From Hyphomicrobium sp. (GTDB lineage Bacteria; Pseudomonadota; Alphaproteobacteria; Rhizobiales; Hyphomicrobiaceae), in NCBI GenBank assembly GCA_016793445.1, contig JAEUME010000003.1, positions 124,001 through 188,000 of the forward strand: a stretch of DNA of 64,000 nucleotides. The letters run 5' to 3'. The position numbers were made by a program, and so were the translations under genes. Below the pieces are notes generated by a model. The model was not told where the DNA came from. It worked only from the letters and a program-made list of their open reading frames with translations, and made no database searches. How positions within the stretch are numbered: the stretch's first letter is position 1; the number at the start of each line of letters is the position of its first letter. This document shows positions 45,236 to 54,982 of this stretch, piece by piece.

Positions 45236-47071
45236 TCAAAAGGGGGCGGCTTGGGCCGCTCTACGCTTGGCGATCTCCGTGCGGGCGTAGGCGTAGGCGC
45301 TCTCCACCAACGTGCTGTGTTGACGCCAGTCGAGCGCCCCCATGCGGGCGGGCGTCGGCGGCATCAAGAGCCAGTCCTCCGGCTGAAGGTGGCGCTCGAA
45401 ATGGTTGCGGTTGGCCATCAGGCTGCGCACCAGAACGGAGGCAGGCGAGGGCGCGTCGGGCAACTCGGCGCGCGTCCAGGGGGTCAGAAGCTTCCACAGC
45501 AATTCCCGGCGCGCGGGCAGAGCGGCGTAATCCACCGCGAGCTTTTCTCCCGTGGGCGGATCGAACGTGACGACGACATTGGGCCCCGGCTTGATCGTGC
45601 GCATCACGTCGATGGGCACGTTGGAGGCGACCGAGCCGTCGACGAGCATGCTTCCGCCGGGTGTGAAGAAAGGCGGCAAGATCGCAGGGATTGCAGCGCT
45701 GGCGCGGATGGCCGACCACACCGGTCCGGACCTTAGGACCTCCAGGCGATAGTCGGTCAAATCGAGTGCGACCGCAAAGAAGGGCTTCCACAAATCTTCA
45801 ATCAGCGTGTTGGCGTACTCCTCGCGCAGCAGCCGGTCGAAGTGGGTATGATCGAGCAGGCTGTAGCGCGGAAGCGTATAGCGCTGCATGGCCTTGCCTT
45901 CGATGAACATGCGATGCACGCGCCGGTCGATCTCGTCCGCCGGCAACTCGTCGGCAAACGCCGCCGCCATGGCCGCGCCGCCCGATGCCCCGCCGAGCAG
46001 ATCGAGCCCGATGCCGTGCTCGTTGAACGCTTTGTAAAGCCCGACGTGGGCCGCACAGTAGGCGCCGCCTCCACACGCGACGAAACCCAGGGCCGCGCCC
46101 CGCAGGAAGCGCCACAGACGCGCAAGGCTGGCGTCGTCTCCAAGCGCCAGATGATGGTGCATCGCGACGGGGCGGCGTGCGAGCCAATGGCGCGTACCCT
46201 GCACGCCGCCGCGGTAATCGTGCAGCAAGGCAAGGCGATGGCGCGGGGGACGATCGAGCGCGAATGAAAATGCTTCCAGTTCATTGCGCGCGACGGAGGC
46301 ACCAACCGGCGCGGCACCATGATAGCCGGTAAGGACAATCTCGTCGGATTGCCGGATTGCCTTCTCGCTCCACGGCGTCAGGGTGTCGTCGGCGATATAG
46401 ACGACCGTGGCGTAGCGGCTCTCCAGACCATTGAGCGTGTGCGCCGCGTCAACACCGTCGAGGCTTTCGGGTGCCAACCCGTGAGTCTTCAACGTGTGCG
46501 AAGAGACGACGAGGGTTGCGGGATCGCGCTGTGCCATCGCGCAAAGACTATCGAGGAAGACTGCCGGAATTGGACGGCTTCCCGCCCGCACCACCGCCAG
46601 CGTGCGCGGGGGAGGTTTTGCCGCCCCGCCGCCGCTGAGGCGCGCGCTCTTTCGCGTTTCCGCCGCCAGCCGCTCGGCAAGTGTGGCCGTGATGTTCGAC
46701 CAGATCGCAGGGGCGTGGGCGGATATGGCGTCGAAGTCCGCGCGGGTGAGACGCACGACCACGCTGTCGCGAATGGCGGTGCAGGTCGCCGTGCGCGTGC
46801 CCCCTGCGAAGAAGGCGATCTCCCCGATGGTCGCTCCGCTCGAAATCTCTGCGACCGGCTCGTCGTGGCCTGCGACGTCGACGCTGAAGCGGCCGGTGAC
46901 GACGATGTAGAGCGCGTCCGCGGCCTCGCCTTCGCGCACGAGCGCGGTTCCGCGGGTGACCGCGATGGGGGAAAGCTGTGCTTCGAGCAGAGATAGATCG
47001 GCCTTGGAAAGGCCCTTGAATGTGGCGACCGCGGAAAGACGGACGTTTGAAAACGGCATCGGGGCGCCCAA
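45236..47071 (-). CDS. Patatin-like phospholipase with cyclic-nucleotide-binding domain
   Basis: 611 residues. The first 130 form a cNMP-binding/Crp-like beta roll (LVREGEAADALYIVVTGRFS, ISSGATIGEIAFFAGGTRTA, VVVRLTRADFDAI). Residues about 155-300 form a linker domain. The patatin domain starts at FVACGGGAYCAAHVGLYKA (glycine-rich oxyanion loop), has the serine elbow GASGG with Ser363, and the catalytic Asp motif SMLVDGSVASNVPIDV. The order matches the neuropathy-target-esterase/RssA-like group of lysophospholipases. The last step is presumably regulated by a nucleotide or by membrane binding, but no ligand residues are certain. No export signal is seen. Confidence 0.9.
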   Translation of the reverse strand: MGAPMPFSNVRLSAVATFKGLSKADLSLLEAQLSPIAVTRGTALVREGEAADALYIVVTGRFSVDVAGHDEPVAEISSGATIGEIAFFAGGTRTATCTAIRDSVVVRLTRADFDAISAHAPAIWSNITATLAERLAAETRKSARLSGGGAAKPPPRTLAVVRAGSRPIPAVFLDSLCAMAQRDPATLVVSSHTLKTHGLAPESLDGVDAAHTLNGLESRYATVVYIADDTLTPWSEKAIRQSDEIVLTGYHGAAPVGASVARNELEAFSFALDRPPRHRLALLHDYRGGVQGTRHWLARRPVAMHHHLALGDDASLARLWRFLRGAALGFVACGGGAYCAAHVGLYKAFNEHGIGLDLLGGASGGAAMAAAFADELPADEIDRRVHRMFIEGKAMQRYTLPRYSLLDHTHFDRLLREEYANTLIEDLWKPFFAVALDLTDYRLEVLRSGPVWSAIRASAAIPAILPPFFTPGGSMLVDGSVASNVPIDVMRTIKPGPNVVVTFDPPTGEKLAVDYAALPARRELLWKLLTPWTRAELPDAPSPASVLVRSLMANRNHFERHLQPEDWLLMPPTPARMGALDWRQHSTLVESAYAYARTEIAKRRAAQAAPF

Positions 47072-47183
47072 GTGCTCGGCTCTCAGAAAGCCAGACTAGC
47101 ACGGGGCGCCCCGATAGGTGGGCAACGTGTTGCAGGCAAGGTTGATCCGGCCAATCCGGCCGCGCCCTGCCTGGCGGGCGGTG

Positions 47184-47774
47184 TCAGCCCATCATCTTCT
47201 CGACATGCTCCCAGTTGACGAGGTTGTCGAACCACGCCTCCAGATATTTGGGCCGGGCATTGCGATAGTCGATGTAGTAGCTGTGCTCCCACACGTCGCA
47301 CCCCAGGAGAGGTTTTGCGCCGTGCATGAGCGGGTTCTCGCCATTGGGCGTCTTGGTGACTTCAAGCTTTCCGTCCTTGAGGACAAGCCAAGCCCAGCCG
47401 GAGCCGAATTGGGTAACGCCTGCGTTGATGAAGTCGGCGCGCAGCTTATCGAAGCCGCCGTAGCCATCGGCCAGCTTTTCCAGCTTTGCGGGCAGCTTCT
47501 TGCCGCCGCCGCCCTTCTTCATCCACTGCCAGAAGTGGAGGTGGTTGTAGTGCTGGCCGACGTTGTTGACGATACCCGCATTCTTGTCGGCAAAGGCCTC
47601 CTTGCAGATGTCCTCCAGCGACTTGCCCTCGTACTTGGAGCCGGCAAGCAGCTTGTTGCCGTTGTCGACGTAAGCCTGATGGTGCTTATCATGGTGGAAT
47701 TGCAGGGTTTCTGCCGACATATAGGGGGCAAGGGCATCGTAAGCGTAAGGCAGATCGGGGAGTTTCAGGGTCAC
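47184..47774 (-). CDS. sodB: Superoxide dismutase, Fe/Mn family
   Basis: 196 residues from a GTG at 47774 (translated MTLKLPDLPYAYDAL), preceded by GGAGATTAGTCTC; a frame open back to 47987 has non-SOD sequence and is rejected. Detoxifies superoxide to peroxide and oxygen. The metal ligands are in place: HHDKHHQAYV, YNHLHFWQWM, and the signature DVWEHSYYIDYRNARPKYLE. The FGSGWAWLVLKDG block is typical. Whether Fe or Mn is used cannot be fixed by eye. It faces macA across a 419-base divergent gap. Confidence 0.93.
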   Translation of the reverse strand: MTLKLPDLPYAYDALAPYMSAETLQFHHDKHHQAYVDNGNKLLAGSKYEGKSLEDICKEAFADKNAGIVNNVGQHYNHLHFWQWMKKGGGGKKLPAKLEKLADGYGGFDKLRADFINAGVTQFGSGWAWLVLKDGKLEVTKTPNGENPLMHGAKPLLGCDVWEHSYYIDYRNARPKYLEAWFDNLVNWEHVEKMMG

Positions 47775-48193
47775 GAGACTAATCTCCAGAAGATGAAGAG
47801 TGCTGGGCCCGATTATGAGGGACGGGCTGGATGGGAACCTAGTGCGACTTGTAGCATGTGGCAAACAGCGGATTGAACGAGGCGGTGCCGGTTGCCAATC
47901 CTGCGCCAAAGAGACGTGGTAAAGTTTGCGTCCGGCCTGCTGTCCGCACGCAGGCGACCGCAATGCCGGTGGACAGCAGCCGGTCAACAGAAACGGCGAA
48001 TTGACGCTTTGGGTTCCCCAATCATATGCAACGCGACCATTAGGGTGCGACTCCGATGCGGAAAGAGCCCCTTTAAAAGGCCATACTGAGTATTCTGTTC
48101 ACGCTGAAGTTTGAAAATGCCGACGGATAGGGCCCTGCCTTCGCGTTTTTCAATGCGAAGAGGCAGGGCACAGTGGGGAGTGCCGCGAACAGA
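47775..48193. other. Divergent intergenic region, sodB / macA
   Basis: No gene supported in 419 bases. It carries promoters for both directions by position and a strong hairpin just upstream of the macA start (48132-48169). No clear SoxR, Fur or OxyR site was recognised. Confidence 0.45.
48132..48169 (+). promoter_or_regulatory. Leader hairpin before macA
   Basis: GCCCTGCC (48132-48139) pairs with GGCAGGGC (48162-48169) and TTCGC (48140-48144) with GCGAA (48155-48159), with a 2-base bulge and a T-rich loop. It ends 4 bases before a possible GTG start and includes the region in which ribosomes would bind. Could be an attenuator or a control element of translation. Confidence 0.5.
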
Positions 48194-49636
48194 ATGGGCA
48201 AACCGTTGAAATATCTATTCACCCTTGGAATTCCTCTGGCCTTGGCTGGTCTGGGTGTCGTCTACATGCTCGACCCCCAGGGCAGATCCGAAGCCGGTCT
48301 CGTTTACGAGACGGCTCCTGTCGAGCGCGGCGCCATCCGCAAGATCGTGGCGACGTCGGGTCCTGTGCGCGCGCTGGTGACCGTGTCGGTGGGCTCGCAG
48401 CTTTCCGGACAGATCGACAAACTGTATGTCGACTTCAACAGCGAGGTGAAGGAAGGCGACCTCATGGCTACGCTCGACGCCCGCACCTATGAAGCGAGAG
48501 TCGCCCAGGCGCGCGCCGACTTGCTGGCTGCGCGTGCCGGTTTGGTCAACCAGCAGGCCACCATGCAGCGCAACGAAGCGGTTCTGGCGCAAGCCAAGCG
48601 CTCCATCGATCGTCAGTCGACACTCCAGAAGAAGGGCTTCGCCGCCACCGCGACACTGGAGAACGCGCAACGCGATCTCGACATCGCCCAGGCCGACATC
48701 GAAGTCACCAAAGCCCAGATGGAAACCGCGAAGGCGGTCATTGCGCAGCGCGAGGCTGCGCTGAAGCAGGCAGAGGTCGATCTCGACCGCACGCGCATCG
48801 TTGCGCCCGTAAACGGCACGGTCATCTCGCGCACCATCGATGTGGGTCAAACGGTGGCCGCCAGCCTGCAAGCACCCGAACTCTTCAAGCTGGCGCAGGA
48901 CTTGCGGCGCATCAGCATCGAAGCGCAGGTGAACGAGGCGGACGTCGGGGCCGTTGCAGAAGGGAACCCGGTGATGTTTTCGGTTGACGCCTATCCCGAG
49001 CGCACGTTCGAAGGAACCGTGACGCAGGTGCGGCTGGCCGCGACCGAGTTGCAGAACGTCGTGACCTACACCGTCATCATCGAAGCCTCCAATGACGACC
49101 GCCGCCTGTTTCCGGGCATGACGGCCAATGTGCAGATCGAGTCCGCGAAGAAAGACGATGCACTGCGTGTGCCCAACGAGGCGCTTCGCTTCAGGCCGCG
49201 CAATGCGGAAAAGTTCGTCGTTTCCGCTGGGGCCTCGCGGGAAGGCAGGTCGGACCGCATCATCTCGCGTCTGAAAAACGATCTGCCTTTAACCGATGCT
49301 CAGGAGGAGGCCGCGCGCGGGGCCCTGGAGAAGCTTTTCAGTTCCTCGCCGGCTGGCACAATTGACCGCAGCGCCGAGCGCCAGATGATCCAATCGATCC
49401 TTGAGCAGACTTTGCGCCCATTGATGAGCGAAGCACAGATGCCGGCTTACGAGAAATGGAAATCCGGGCGTGCTGCATCGCGTTCGGGGAACGTCTACGT
49501 TCTCGATGCGGCGGGTAAGCCCGAACGCCGTCTGGTCAGGCTTGGCATTTCCGACGATCAGTTCAGCGAGATCGCCGGCGGCAAACTCACGGAGGGCGAG
49601 CGCGTCATCGTGCGCGCGCGTGAAGCAAAGAAATGA
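48194..49636 (+). CDS. macA: MacA-like periplasmic adaptor (HlyD/MFP family)
   Basis: 480 residues from the ATG at 48194 (MGKPLKYLFTLGIPLALAGL); a GTG at 48173 is an alternative. Connects the inner-membrane transporter to an outer-membrane channel. Order: N-terminal membrane anchor, lipoyl-like half (VSVGSQLSGQIDKLYVDFNS), a coiled-coil hairpin (about 95-200, many Ala/Gln/Glu), the second lipoyl half (TRIVAPVNGTVISRTIDVGQ) and beta-barrel (FPGMTANVQIES). Residues about 350-440 are an unusual helical insert (RLKNDLPLTDAQEEAARGAL, then MIQSILEQTLRPLMSEAQ) before the last strand. The stop overlaps the next start (ATGA). Confidence 0.88.
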   Translation: MGKPLKYLFTLGIPLALAGLGVVYMLDPQGRSEAGLVYETAPVERGAIRKIVATSGPVRALVTVSVGSQLSGQIDKLYVDFNSEVKEGDLMATLDARTYEARVAQARADLLAARAGLVNQQATMQRNEAVLAQAKRSIDRQSTLQKKGFAATATLENAQRDLDIAQADIEVTKAQMETAKAVIAQREAALKQAEVDLDRTRIVAPVNGTVISRTIDVGQTVAASLQAPELFKLAQDLRRISIEAQVNEADVGAVAEGNPVMFSVDAYPERTFEGTVTQVRLAATELQNVVTYTVIIEASNDDRRLFPGMTANVQIESAKKDDALRVPNEALRFRPRNAEKFVVSAGASREGRSDRIISRLKNDLPLTDAQEEAARGALEKLFSSSPAGTIDRSAERQMIQSILEQTLRPLMSEAQMPAYEKWKSGRAASRSGNVYVLDAAGKPERRLVRLGISDDQFSEIAGGKLTEGERVIVRAREAKK

Positions 49637-50412
49637 CAGCACTCGCGCTCACTGCACCGCCTCGCACGCCGGCAAAGAATGCGGCGGCATCCGCCAAGAC
49701 GCCGCTCATTCGTGCCGAGAACGTGTCCAAGATCTACACTATGGGCGATCAGACCGTGCGGGCGCTCGATAATGTATCGGTCACCATCGAGGATGGCGAT
49801 TTCGTTGCGATAATGGGCGCTTCAGGGTCTGGCAAATCGACGATGATGAATCTCATCGGTGCCCTCGATGTGCCGACCTCGGGTGCCCTTTATATCGATG
49901 GGCGCGACATCTCCGAAATGACGGCCGATGAGTTGGCGGAGTTGCGCAACCGCCGCATCGGCTTCGTCTTCCAGCAGTTCAACCTGCTCGCGCGCACGCC
50001 CGCGGTGCGCCAGGTCATGCTGCCGTTGCTTTACGCGCGCCCGCGTCCGCAAGATCCCGAGGCCATGGCCATGGAGCGGCTGCGCCAGGTTGGACTGGGC
50101 GATCGGGCGGATCACCATCCCCGCCAGCTTTCGGGCGGCCAGCAGCAGCGCGTTGCGATCGCCCGGGCGCTCGTCAACAATCCCAAGATCCTGCTGGCGG
50201 ATGAGCCGACGGGTGCGCTCGACACCAAGACGTCAGAAGAGATCATGGCGCTGTTTTGCCGTCTCAACGACCAGGGCATTACCGTCGTGGTGGTCACCCA
50301 TGAAACTGACATCGCCGAATTCGCGCGCCGCCGTCTTACATTTCGCGATGGGCGCATAGTGGATGACGCGATCAACACGCTGCGGCGCACACCCCAGGGA
50401 GGGCCGTCATGA
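49633..50412 (+). CDS. ABC transporter ATP-binding protein, MacB/LolD type
   Basis: 259 residues. Energises the adjacent permease. Walker A GASGSGKSTMMNLIGALD, Q-loop FVFQQFNLLARTPAVRQV, signature LSGGQQQRVAIARALVN, Walker B ILLADEPTGALDTKTS and the switch histidine in VVVTHETDIAEF. The closest group is MacB/LolD/type VII ABC (mechanotransmission) ATPases. In E. coli MacB the ATPase and membrane domain are fused; here they are separate genes, with starts overlapping stops on both sides (49633 and 50409), so the three proteins are made together. Confidence 0.93.
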   Translation: MTALALTAPPRTPAKNAAASAKTPLIRAENVSKIYTMGDQTVRALDNVSVTIEDGDFVAIMGASGSGKSTMMNLIGALDVPTSGALYIDGRDISEMTADELAELRNRRIGFVFQQFNLLARTPAVRQVMLPLLYARPRPQDPEAMAMERLRQVGLGDRADHHPRQLSGGQQQRVAIARALVNNPKILLADEPTGALDTKTSEEIMALFCRLNDQGITVVVVTHETDIAEFARRRLTFRDGRIVDDAINTLRRTPQGGPS

Positions 50413-51641
50413 GCTTCTTCGACAGCTTCGAGGTCGCTTGGTCCGCGCTGCGGGCCAACCTTTTGCGATCGATCCTGACGACTCTGGGCATCATCATCGG
50501 TGTTGCTTCCGTGATCGTTCTGGTTGCGGTTGGCGCTGGGGCGCGCCAGGACGTCGAGACCAGGATCGCCTCGCTCGGCACCAACATGCTGGTGGTCTAT
50601 TCGGGATCGAGCCGGGTGCGCGGGCGCGCGGGCGGCGAGGGCACCGACAAGGAGCTTTCAGAGGGCGATCTCAACGCGCTGCACAACGGCGTGGGGGGCG
50701 TTATGGCCATCTCGGGGCAATTGAACGGCGCAGGCTCGGTGGTGTTTGGCAATGCCAATTGGACGACGACGCTCAGCGGCGTGCATCCTGATTACCTGAC
50801 GGTGCGCGAATGGCCGCTCGCATCGGGCCGCGATTTCACACCCCAGGATCTGCGCTCTTCCGCCAAAGTAGCAATACTCGGTCAAAGCGTCGTGAAACAG
50901 CTTTTTCCGGGCGAAGATCCCGTTGGCACCACGATACGCATAAAGAATACGCCTTTTCAGGTTGTGGGCGTGCTGTCGTCAAAGGGATCATCGAGTTTCG
51001 GGCGCGATCAGGACGATCTCGTTTTGTTGCCGATGACGATCGCGCGCAATCAAATCCTGGGCAAAAGCGGCGTGACGCCGGATCAGGTGGGTCAGATCTA
51101 TATTAAGTTTGACAACCAGACCAATCTGGCGGACGCGCAAGAGGAAATCGAAAATCTACTTCGTCAGAGGCGTCGTGTAAAAGCTGGAGATGAGGACAAT
51201 TTCAACGTGCGCAATCTGGCCGAGTTTATGAAGGCTCGTACGGAAGTCTTGAGCACTATGACTTATCTTTTGGGCGCGACCTCGGTCATTTCTCTCATTG
51301 TCGGCGGTATCGGCATCATGAATATTATGCTCGTATCCGTTACCGAACGCACGCGAGAGATCGGTCTTCGGATGGCCGTGGGCGGCCGCCGGCGCGATAT
51401 CATGCGTCAATTCTTGGTTGAAGCCGTAAGTCTTTGTCTGATTGGCGGATTAATTGGTACTGTATTGGGTGTTGCTTCTGCCTTTATTGTGGCGCACGCG
51501 GGCGAAATGGCGGTCTTGATCTCGCCCAGTGTAATTTTTATTGCTATGGGAGCAGCCGCGGTGACGGGCGTATTTTTTGGTTTTTTCCCGGCGCGGCAGG
51601 CTGCTCATCTCAATCCGATCGAGGCATTGCGCAGCGAATAA
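50409..51641 (+). CDS. MacB-like ABC transporter permease (FtsX domain)
   Basis: 410 residues: N-terminal transmembrane helix (NLLRSILTTLGIIIGVASVI), a large periplasmic domain (about 45-285) and three C-terminal helices (LGATSVISLIVGGIGIMNIM, LVEAVSLCLIGGLIGTVLG, PSVIFIAMGAAAVTGVFFG), the MacB/FtsX layout. With the MacA-like adaptor it should expel substrates, such as peptides, lipids or siderophores, from the periplasm. Composition changes inside the gene: bases about 51120-51480 are only about 50% GC (hand count), while the first 400 bases are near 65%. A possible recombination join, or selection, could explain it. Confidence 0.9.
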   Translation: MSFFDSFEVAWSALRANLLRSILTTLGIIIGVASVIVLVAVGAGARQDVETRIASLGTNMLVVYSGSSRVRGRAGGEGTDKELSEGDLNALHNGVGGVMAISGQLNGAGSVVFGNANWTTTLSGVHPDYLTVREWPLASGRDFTPQDLRSSAKVAILGQSVVKQLFPGEDPVGTTIRIKNTPFQVVGVLSSKGSSSFGRDQDDLVLLPMTIARNQILGKSGVTPDQVGQIYIKFDNQTNLADAQEEIENLLRQRRRVKAGDEDNFNVRNLAEFMKARTEVLSTMTYLLGATSVISLIVGGIGIMNIMLVSVTERTREIGLRMAVGGRRRDIMRQFLVEAVSLCLIGGLIGTVLGVASAFIVAHAGEMAVLISPSVIFIAMGAAAVTGVFFGFFPARQAAHLNPIEALRSE

Positions 51642-51753
51642 TACAGAGTAAGAATAGCGCCAACTAAAGGCCGCATTTTAACGAAGTTCAGATGTGGCAT
51701 TTTGAATTGCGCCGGGCTCCTATGGCGCGGACAGCATATTTCGTTTATGCCTT

Positions 51754-52137
51754 ATGCTGTGGAACATGTGGGAAGTACCAGTCGTGAGACAGAAATCAAA
51801 AGGCACGATTAGCGGCAATCTCGACAAGATGTCGTTGAAAGAGCTTGTCGAACTCGAAGCGCGCGTCGCAAAGGCGATTGCCGTGATGCGAGAAAAGGAG
51901 CGCGCCGAACTCAAGCGCAAGATGGCTGAGCTAGCGGAGACTCACGGTTTCTCGGTCAACGAACTATTTGGCGGCGGCCGTGGCGGCCGCGGGGTCGGAA
52001 AGTCGAAATCACTGGGTGTAGCCCGCTACGCTAATCCCGATAATCGCTCCGATACCTGGACCGGCAGGGGCCGCAAGCCCAATTGGCTGCTGGAGCGGTT
52101 GAAGAAGGGTGCGAAGCTGGAAGACTTCGCAATCTGA
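51754..52137 (+). CDS. H-NS family nucleoid protein
   Basis: 127 residues if the ATG at 51754 is used; the conserved part starts later (GTISGNLDKMSLKELVELEA), so ATG 51766 or GTG 51784 may be true. An N-terminal coiled coil (LVELEARVAKAIAVMREKER) gives oligomerisation; the C-terminus holds the H-NS DNA-binding core YANPDNRSDTWTGRGRKPNW with the R-G-R AT-hook-like loop, followed by LLERLKKGAKLEDF. H-NS/HvrA/Bph3-type proteins silence AT-rich DNA. It sits directly after the AT-richer permease. No partner regulator is nearby. Confidence 0.82.
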   Translation: MLWNMWEVPVVRQKSKGTISGNLDKMSLKELVELEARVAKAIAVMREKERAELKRKMAELAETHGFSVNELFGGGRGGRGVGKSKSLGVARYANPDNRSDTWTGRGRKPNWLLERLKKGAKLEDFAI

Positions 52138-52552
52138 TCAATATTCAAACCCGCCCGATTCAAAGCCGCCCGTCCGTTGGCCTATGCGCGCGGGGTATAC
52201 GCTTTGTTTTCTCGTACAGTTCGCAATTGCTCCCCTGACACGGAAGGTGGACGGAGCGGGTGGCTGCTCAGCGGCGTTGAAGTTGGTCCGAACCTGGTGT
52301 CCGGCCGCCTGAGGGCCATGCTGCCAATGGCGGGAGGTGGCCGAGCTTGTCCGCGGAAGGGCAGCTGGTAACTCAATTGCCGATCAATTGGCACTCATGC
52401 CTTGACACTGCTAACAGGGCCGCTCATATAGCGCTCGTGCAGGGCAGACCCGGCGCGCTATGCGGTTTTAACTTCAACGGCGTGCTGAGGCTTGCCTCGC
52501 CTTAAGTCTTCATCAGAAACCAGAAATTCGCTCAGATCATGAGGTTTACCCC
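52138..52552 (+). other. Control region upstream of groES
   Basis: 415 bases without a supported gene; small frames here lack ribosome sites. It contains the CIRCE-like dyad and a promoter (see next entry) and a 122-base untranslated leader to groES. Confidence 0.6.
52388..52430 (+). promoter_or_regulatory. Degenerate CIRCE overlapping a sigma-70-type promoter for groESL
   Basis: TTGGCACTC (52388-52396), nine bases, CACTGCTAA (52406-52414): 15 of 18 matches to the HrcA operator TTAGCACTC-N9-GAGTGCTAA. TTGACA (52402-52407) lies within it and CATATA (52425-52430) is at 17-base spacing. HrcA binding here would block the promoter. Confidence 0.6.
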
Positions 52553-52867
52553 ATGAAGTTCCGTCCTCTCCATGACCGCGTTGTCGTCAAGCGGCTCGAG
52601 GAAGACACCAAGACCGCCGGCGGCATCATCATTCCCGACACTGCCAAGGAAAAGCCCCAGCAGGGTGAAGTGATCGCCGTGGGCCCGGGCGCCCGTGACG
52701 AGACCGGCAAGATCAATGCTCTCGACGTGAAGGTCGGTGATCGCGTTCTGTTCGGCAAGTGGTCGGGCACCGAGGTCAAGATCGACGGCCAGGATCTCCT
52801 CATCATGAAGGAGAGCGATATCCTCGGCGTACTCGAAGGCTCCGCCAAGGCCCGAGCCGCAGCCTGA
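52553..52867 (+). CDS. groES: Co-chaperonin GroES
   Basis: 104 residues, at the upper end of the usual length. Caps GroEL and forms the folding chamber with it. [20 protein letters not shown] at the start and [18 protein letters not shown] carry the mobile loop; [20 protein letters not shown] and [14 protein letters not shown] follow. The C-terminal tail SAKARAAA is slightly extended. The ATG at 52553 has weak purines (ATGAGGTTTACCCC). 47 bases separate it from groEL, one operon. Confidence 0.97.
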   Translation: MKFRPLHDRVVVKRLEEDTKTAGGIIIPDTAKEKPQQGEVIAVGPGARDETGKINALDVKVGDRVLFGKWSGTEVKIDGQDLLIMKESDILGVLEGSAKARAAA

Positions 52868-52902
52868 TCATCCCATTTCCGAAACCCCTTAAGAACACTT
52901 AG

Positions 52903-54558
<1,656 letters not shown>

Positions 54559-54583
54559 GAAGCACATAAGGACTTTGGACAAG

Positions 54584-54618
54584 CTGGCCCCGGAGCAATC
54601 CGGGGCCAGTTCTTTTTT
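54584..54618 (+). terminator. Terminator of groESL
   Basis: CTGGCCCCGGA (54584-54594) and TCCGGGGCCAG (54599-54609), loop GCAA, then TTCTTTTTT: an 11-bp perfect stem. Confidence 0.95.
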
Positions 54619-54982
54619 GGTGCGAGCAATGCCGCACAACCGCGTGAAGGCTCATGCGTTCTCATCGCAGCGGCGCTGGATGAGCGCCTTGCGCGAGCCA
54701 ATGCAGCGTCCCTCATTCACCTAGTGAGAACTGCATACGTAAGATTACGCACGCGGCGGTACGCGCGCTGATCTCGAATCAAGGCTTCTTTGTTCGTAAG
54801 TAGTCTGAATAAATTTTTATAGCTGTGCACAAGGCGCGGCGTGCAATCTGCGGCGCGAATATTCAGCTACATTTTCTTCTCGCGCATTACTGGAAAATTC
54901 GAAGCACCGCGTCCGCATGTTCGGTCATGCGCGATGAACAGTCCTACTTTGCCAAAACCCATGAGCAACAGGAAGGGAAGAT
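54619..54982. other. Intergenic region after groEL
   Basis: 364 bases without a supported gene. The middle part is A/T-rich (around 54790-54900) and probably holds the promoter of the acidic protein; no operator was recognised. Confidence 0.4.

Noticed and set aside
54719..54980. Possible tRNA or small RNA after groEL
   Set aside because: No cloverleaf, no TTCGAATC-type T arm and no CCA-end pattern could be found; the AT-rich stretch looks like a promoter region.
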